Shown here piece after piece: positions 6,273 through 7,318 of a stretch of DNA of 7,318 nucleotides. Each line of letters opens with the position of its first letter. Position 1 is the first letter of the stretch. The stretch comes from Kiritimatiellia bacterium. Its GTDB lineage: Bacteria; Verrucomicrobiota; Kiritimatiellia; RFP12; UBA1067. A program made the translations under genes and the position numbers. The stretch covers positions 1 to 7,318 of the forward strand of contig JAFPNP010000176.1 in the NCBI GenBank assembly GCA_017411125.1, read 5' to 3'. A model generated the notes under the pieces. The model had not been told where the DNA came from and searched no databases. It worked only from the letters and a program-made list of their open reading frames with translations.

Positions 6273-7033
6273 ACAGAATTCAGCAATGCTTTATTCGGAC
6301 GCGAACGGCGGGCCGCCCGGCGTTTATCGCATATCTCACGATGGGCTATCCCTCGCTCGCAGCAAGCGAAGAAGCGGCGGACGCCCTTCTCGCAAACGGC
6401 GCGGACATTCTTGAACTCGGCGTTCCGTTTTCCGATCCCGTTGCCGACGGCGCGGTGATACGCAAAGCAGCATACGCAGCCTTGGAGCAAGGCGTGACGC
6501 TTTCGGACGTTCTTGCGCTGGCGAAGCGGCTACGCGCAAAACATTCTGACGCTCCGTTGATCGTGTTCAGCTATTACAACGTCATATTCAGTTACGGGCT
6601 GGACAAGTTTGCGGCGGACGCGGCTGCGTCTGGCGTCGATGCTGTGCTGCCGGTGGATTTGCCGTTCGAAGAGCGCGACGAACTGTTCGACGTGTTGCGT
6701 CCGCACGGCCTCACGCTCGTGCCGTTGGTTTCGCCCACGACGTCAGTCGAGCGTGCGGTGGAATCGGCAAAGGGCGTCGAGGATAGTTTCCTGTACGTGA
6801 TCACGGTAAAGGGCACGACAGGTGCGCGGACGGAGTTGCCGCCGGATTTGAAGGATCGTCTCTCGGCTATCCGCGCTGCCGTGAACATGCCGATTGCCGC
6901 CGGATTCGGCATATCGACAAGGAAGCAGGCGAAGATGATAGGCGAAGTCGCGGACGGCTTCGTCGTCGGATCCGCGCTTGTGAAGATGCTTGGCGAAACC
7001 GGGCGCATCGACCCGTCCGCCCTTCCCGTGTAA
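6269..7033 (+). CDS. trpA: Tryptophan synthase alpha subunit
   Basis: TIM-barrel subunit that cleaves indole-3-glycerol phosphate to indole and glyceraldehyde 3-phosphate and passes indole to TrpB. It is 254 residues, slightly shorter than the roughly 268 of the enteric protein. FIAYLTMGYPS leads to DILELGVPFSDPVADG, placing the catalytic acids at E49 and D60, the same numbers as in the enteric enzyme. VLPVDLPFEE, the loop VTVKGTTGARTELP and the phosphate-binding AAGFGIST and FVVGSALV segments follow. YYNVIFSYG replaces the more usual YYNPI. The start at 6269 overlaps the trpB stop (ATGA), with AGGG at 6257-6260, spacing 8. It ends in TAA, unlike the TGA stops of the four genes before it, which are constrained by the ATGA overlaps. 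It is the last gene of the operon, followed within 10 nt by a strong hairpin. Confidence 0.98.
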   Translation: MNRIQQCFIRTRTAGRPAFIAYLTMGYPSLAASEEAADALLANGADILELGVPFSDPVADGAVIRKAAYAALEQGVTLSDVLALAKRLRAKHSDAPLIVFSYYNVIFSYGLDKFAADAAASGVDAVLPVDLPFEERDELFDVLRPHGLTLVPLVSPTTSVERAVESAKGVEDSFLYVITVKGTTGARTELPPDLKDRLSAIRAAVNMPIAAGFGISTRKQAKMIGEVADGFVVGSALVKMLGETGRIDPSALPV

Positions 7034-7042
7034 CCGCGCTGA

Positions 7043-7068
7043 GCAATCCGGCTTTGCGGCCGGATTGC
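7043..7068. repeat. Post-trpA stem-loop, copy A of a two-copy repeat
   Basis: GCAATCCGGC (7043-7052) and GCCGGATTGC (7059-7068) are perfect inverted arms of 10 bp with a TTTGCG loop. It begins 10 nt after the trpA stop, so it could stabilise the operon mRNA 3' end or aid termination. There is no T tract on either side, so it is not a standard intrinsic terminator. A close relative is found at 7221-7240, and similarity continues into the flank (ATTGC-N2-AATTG), which points to a REP-like repeat. Confidence 0.7.
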
Positions 7069-7076
7069 GCAATTGG

Positions 7077-7104
7077 CATGGTGCGGCGGTCTCGACGCGC
7101 CATG
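7077..7104. repeat. Stem-loop with CTCGACGCG motif, copy 1
   Basis: CATGGTGCG (7077-7085) pairs with CGCGCCATG (7096-7104) over 9 positions with one T-G wobble, leaving a 10-nt loop ending CTCGA. The 3' half, CTCGACGCGCCA, is identical to bases at 7206-7217 and related to 7267-7278. Confidence 0.5.
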
Positions 7105-7159
7105 TACCCGTCTACGATTGTATCCCTTAGGGTTCATAATTCCCCCTCTATGGGTTTAC

Positions 7160-7194
7160 TCCTCTGTCATGCGCCATATAGCATGGCAGGAGGG
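7160..7194. repeat. Long imperfect stem-loop
   Basis: CATGC (7168-7172) pairs with GCATG (7181-7185) around loop GCCATATA. The helix continues through T7167-G7186 (wobble), GTC against GAC (7164-7166 with 7187-7189), then T7163-A7191 past bulged G7190, CC (7161-7162) with GG (7192-7193), and a closing T7160-G7194 wobble. That is about 13 pairs. There is no T tract after it. Its role is unknown: it may be a structured RNA element or part of the intergenic repeat. Confidence 0.45.
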
Positions 7195-7198
7195 TGCG

Positions 7199-7217
7199 TG
7201 GCGTCCTCGACGCGCCA
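7199..7217. repeat. Short stem-loop with CTCGACGCG motif, copy 2
   Basis: TGGCGT (7199-7204) pairs with ACGC-G-CCA (7210-7217, G7214 bulged) around loop CCTCG. Its CTCGACGCGCCA is identical to the copy at 7091-7102. It lies directly 5' of stem-loop copy B. Confidence 0.45.
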
Positions 7218-7220
7218 GAC

Positions 7221-7240
7221 ATCCGGCTTCGCAGCCGGAT
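7221..7240. repeat. Stem-loop, copy B of the two-copy repeat
   Basis: ATCCGGCT (7221-7228) and AGCCGGAT (7233-7240) form a perfect 8-bp stem with a TCGC loop. Compared with copy A at 7043-7068, the loop-closing pair is T-A here and T-G there, and the loop is TCGC versus TTGC. Pairing is therefore conserved while the bases change. The shared flank (ATTGC-N2-AATTG) shows the repeat unit is longer than the stem. Confidence 0.65.
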
Positions 7241-7256
7241 TGCAAAATTGCCGGGG

Positions 7257-7274
7257 CGCATTGTCCTCGATGCG
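7257..7274. repeat. Short stem-loop with CTCGATGCG motif, copy 3
   Basis: CGCAT (7257-7261) pairs with ATGCG (7270-7274) around loop TGTCCTCG. It resembles copies 1 and 2 but carries A-T pairs where copy 2 has G-C. Its TTGTCC forms the -35 box of the promoter reading off the right edge. Confidence 0.4.
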
Positions 7275-7289
7275 GCGATGTGATATAAT
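7261..7289 (+). promoter_or_regulatory. Promoter for a gene beyond the right edge
   Basis: TTGTCC (7261-7266), a 17-nt spacer and a perfect TATAAT (7284-7289) preceded by TGA make a strong sigma70-type promoter with an extended -10. The expected start is near 7296. It is the best promoter match in the window. A GTG at 7297 begins a frame that is open to the edge, so this transcript may be leaderless. Confidence 0.7.
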
Positions 7290-7296
7290 AACGCCT

Positions 7297-7318
7297 GTGC
7301 AAAATCAATACGATATAA
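7297..7318 (+). CDS. Possible start of a downstream gene (7 codons only, tentative)
   Basis: A GTG 7 nt after the TATAAT box opens a frame reading M(V)QNQYDI to the window edge. There is no Shine-Dalgarno, so translation would have to be leaderless, as proposed for the antiporter at the other end. The YDI segment is the kind of lead-in seen before the dinucleotide-binding motif of FAD proteins, but seven codons cannot identify a gene. The true start may lie beyond the window. Confidence 0.2.

Noticed and set aside
7043..7068. Intrinsic terminator after trpA
   Set aside because: The stem is strong, but no T tract follows on either strand. It is kept as a repeat hairpin only.
7124..7132. Palindrome CCCTTAGGG
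   Set aside because: Short and isolated, with nothing nearby to give it a role.
7073..7288. Plus-strand frame of 71 codons after trpA
   Set aside because: It crosses several hairpins and the promoter, has no ribosome site, and its translation resembles no known protein.
7034..7318. CRISPR array
   Set aside because: The repeats are short hairpins, irregularly spaced and divergent, with no uniform spacers.

Overview
This window holds a complete tryptophan biosynthesis operon on the + strand, headed by a peptide-coding attenuator. A truncated cation:proton antiporter gene lies divergently on its left and a hairpin-rich intergenic segment on its right. The DNA is GC-rich and densely packed. The operon has the form leader peptide - trpE - trpG - trpDC (fused) - trpB - trpA. 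The organism is a bacterium, since sigma70-like promoters, Shine-Dalgarno sites and an intrinsic terminator are all visible. No taxon can be fixed from these data; a GC-rich Gram-negative outside the enteric group is only a guess.

Layout. 1-1042 (-): N-terminal 347 codons of a CPA2/NapA-type antiporter, running off the left edge. 1043-1197: divergent promoter region; each direction has an extended -10 box. 1198-1278: a 26-residue leader peptide with three consecutive Trp codons plus a terminal Trp. 1233-1347: competing RNA hairpins ending in an intrinsic terminator. 1365-7033: the five structural genes, each overlapping the next by the 4-nt ATGA arrangement. 7034-7318: no confident gene, but several hairpins including a two-copy stem-loop, three related short motifs, and a near-consensus promoter pointing off the right edge.

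How the parts work together. TrpE and TrpG make anthranilate from chorismate and glutamine. The TrpD half of the fusion adds phosphoribose, and the TrpC half closes the indole ring of the carboxyphenylamino-deoxyribulose phosphate intermediate. TrpA and TrpB convert indole-3-glycerol phosphate and serine to tryptophan. The step between TrpD and TrpC (phosphoribosylanthranilate isomerase, TrpF) has no gene here and must come from elsewhere. Transcription into trpE is predicted to be set by ribosome stalling on the leader Trp codons, which switches between an antiterminator and the terminator.

The pathway itself is well known. The points most worth a second look are the TrpD-TrpC fusion, the attenuator with a Trp codon right before its stop, the missing trpF, the leaderless-type promoter/start geometry at two places, and the covarying hairpin repeats after trpA.
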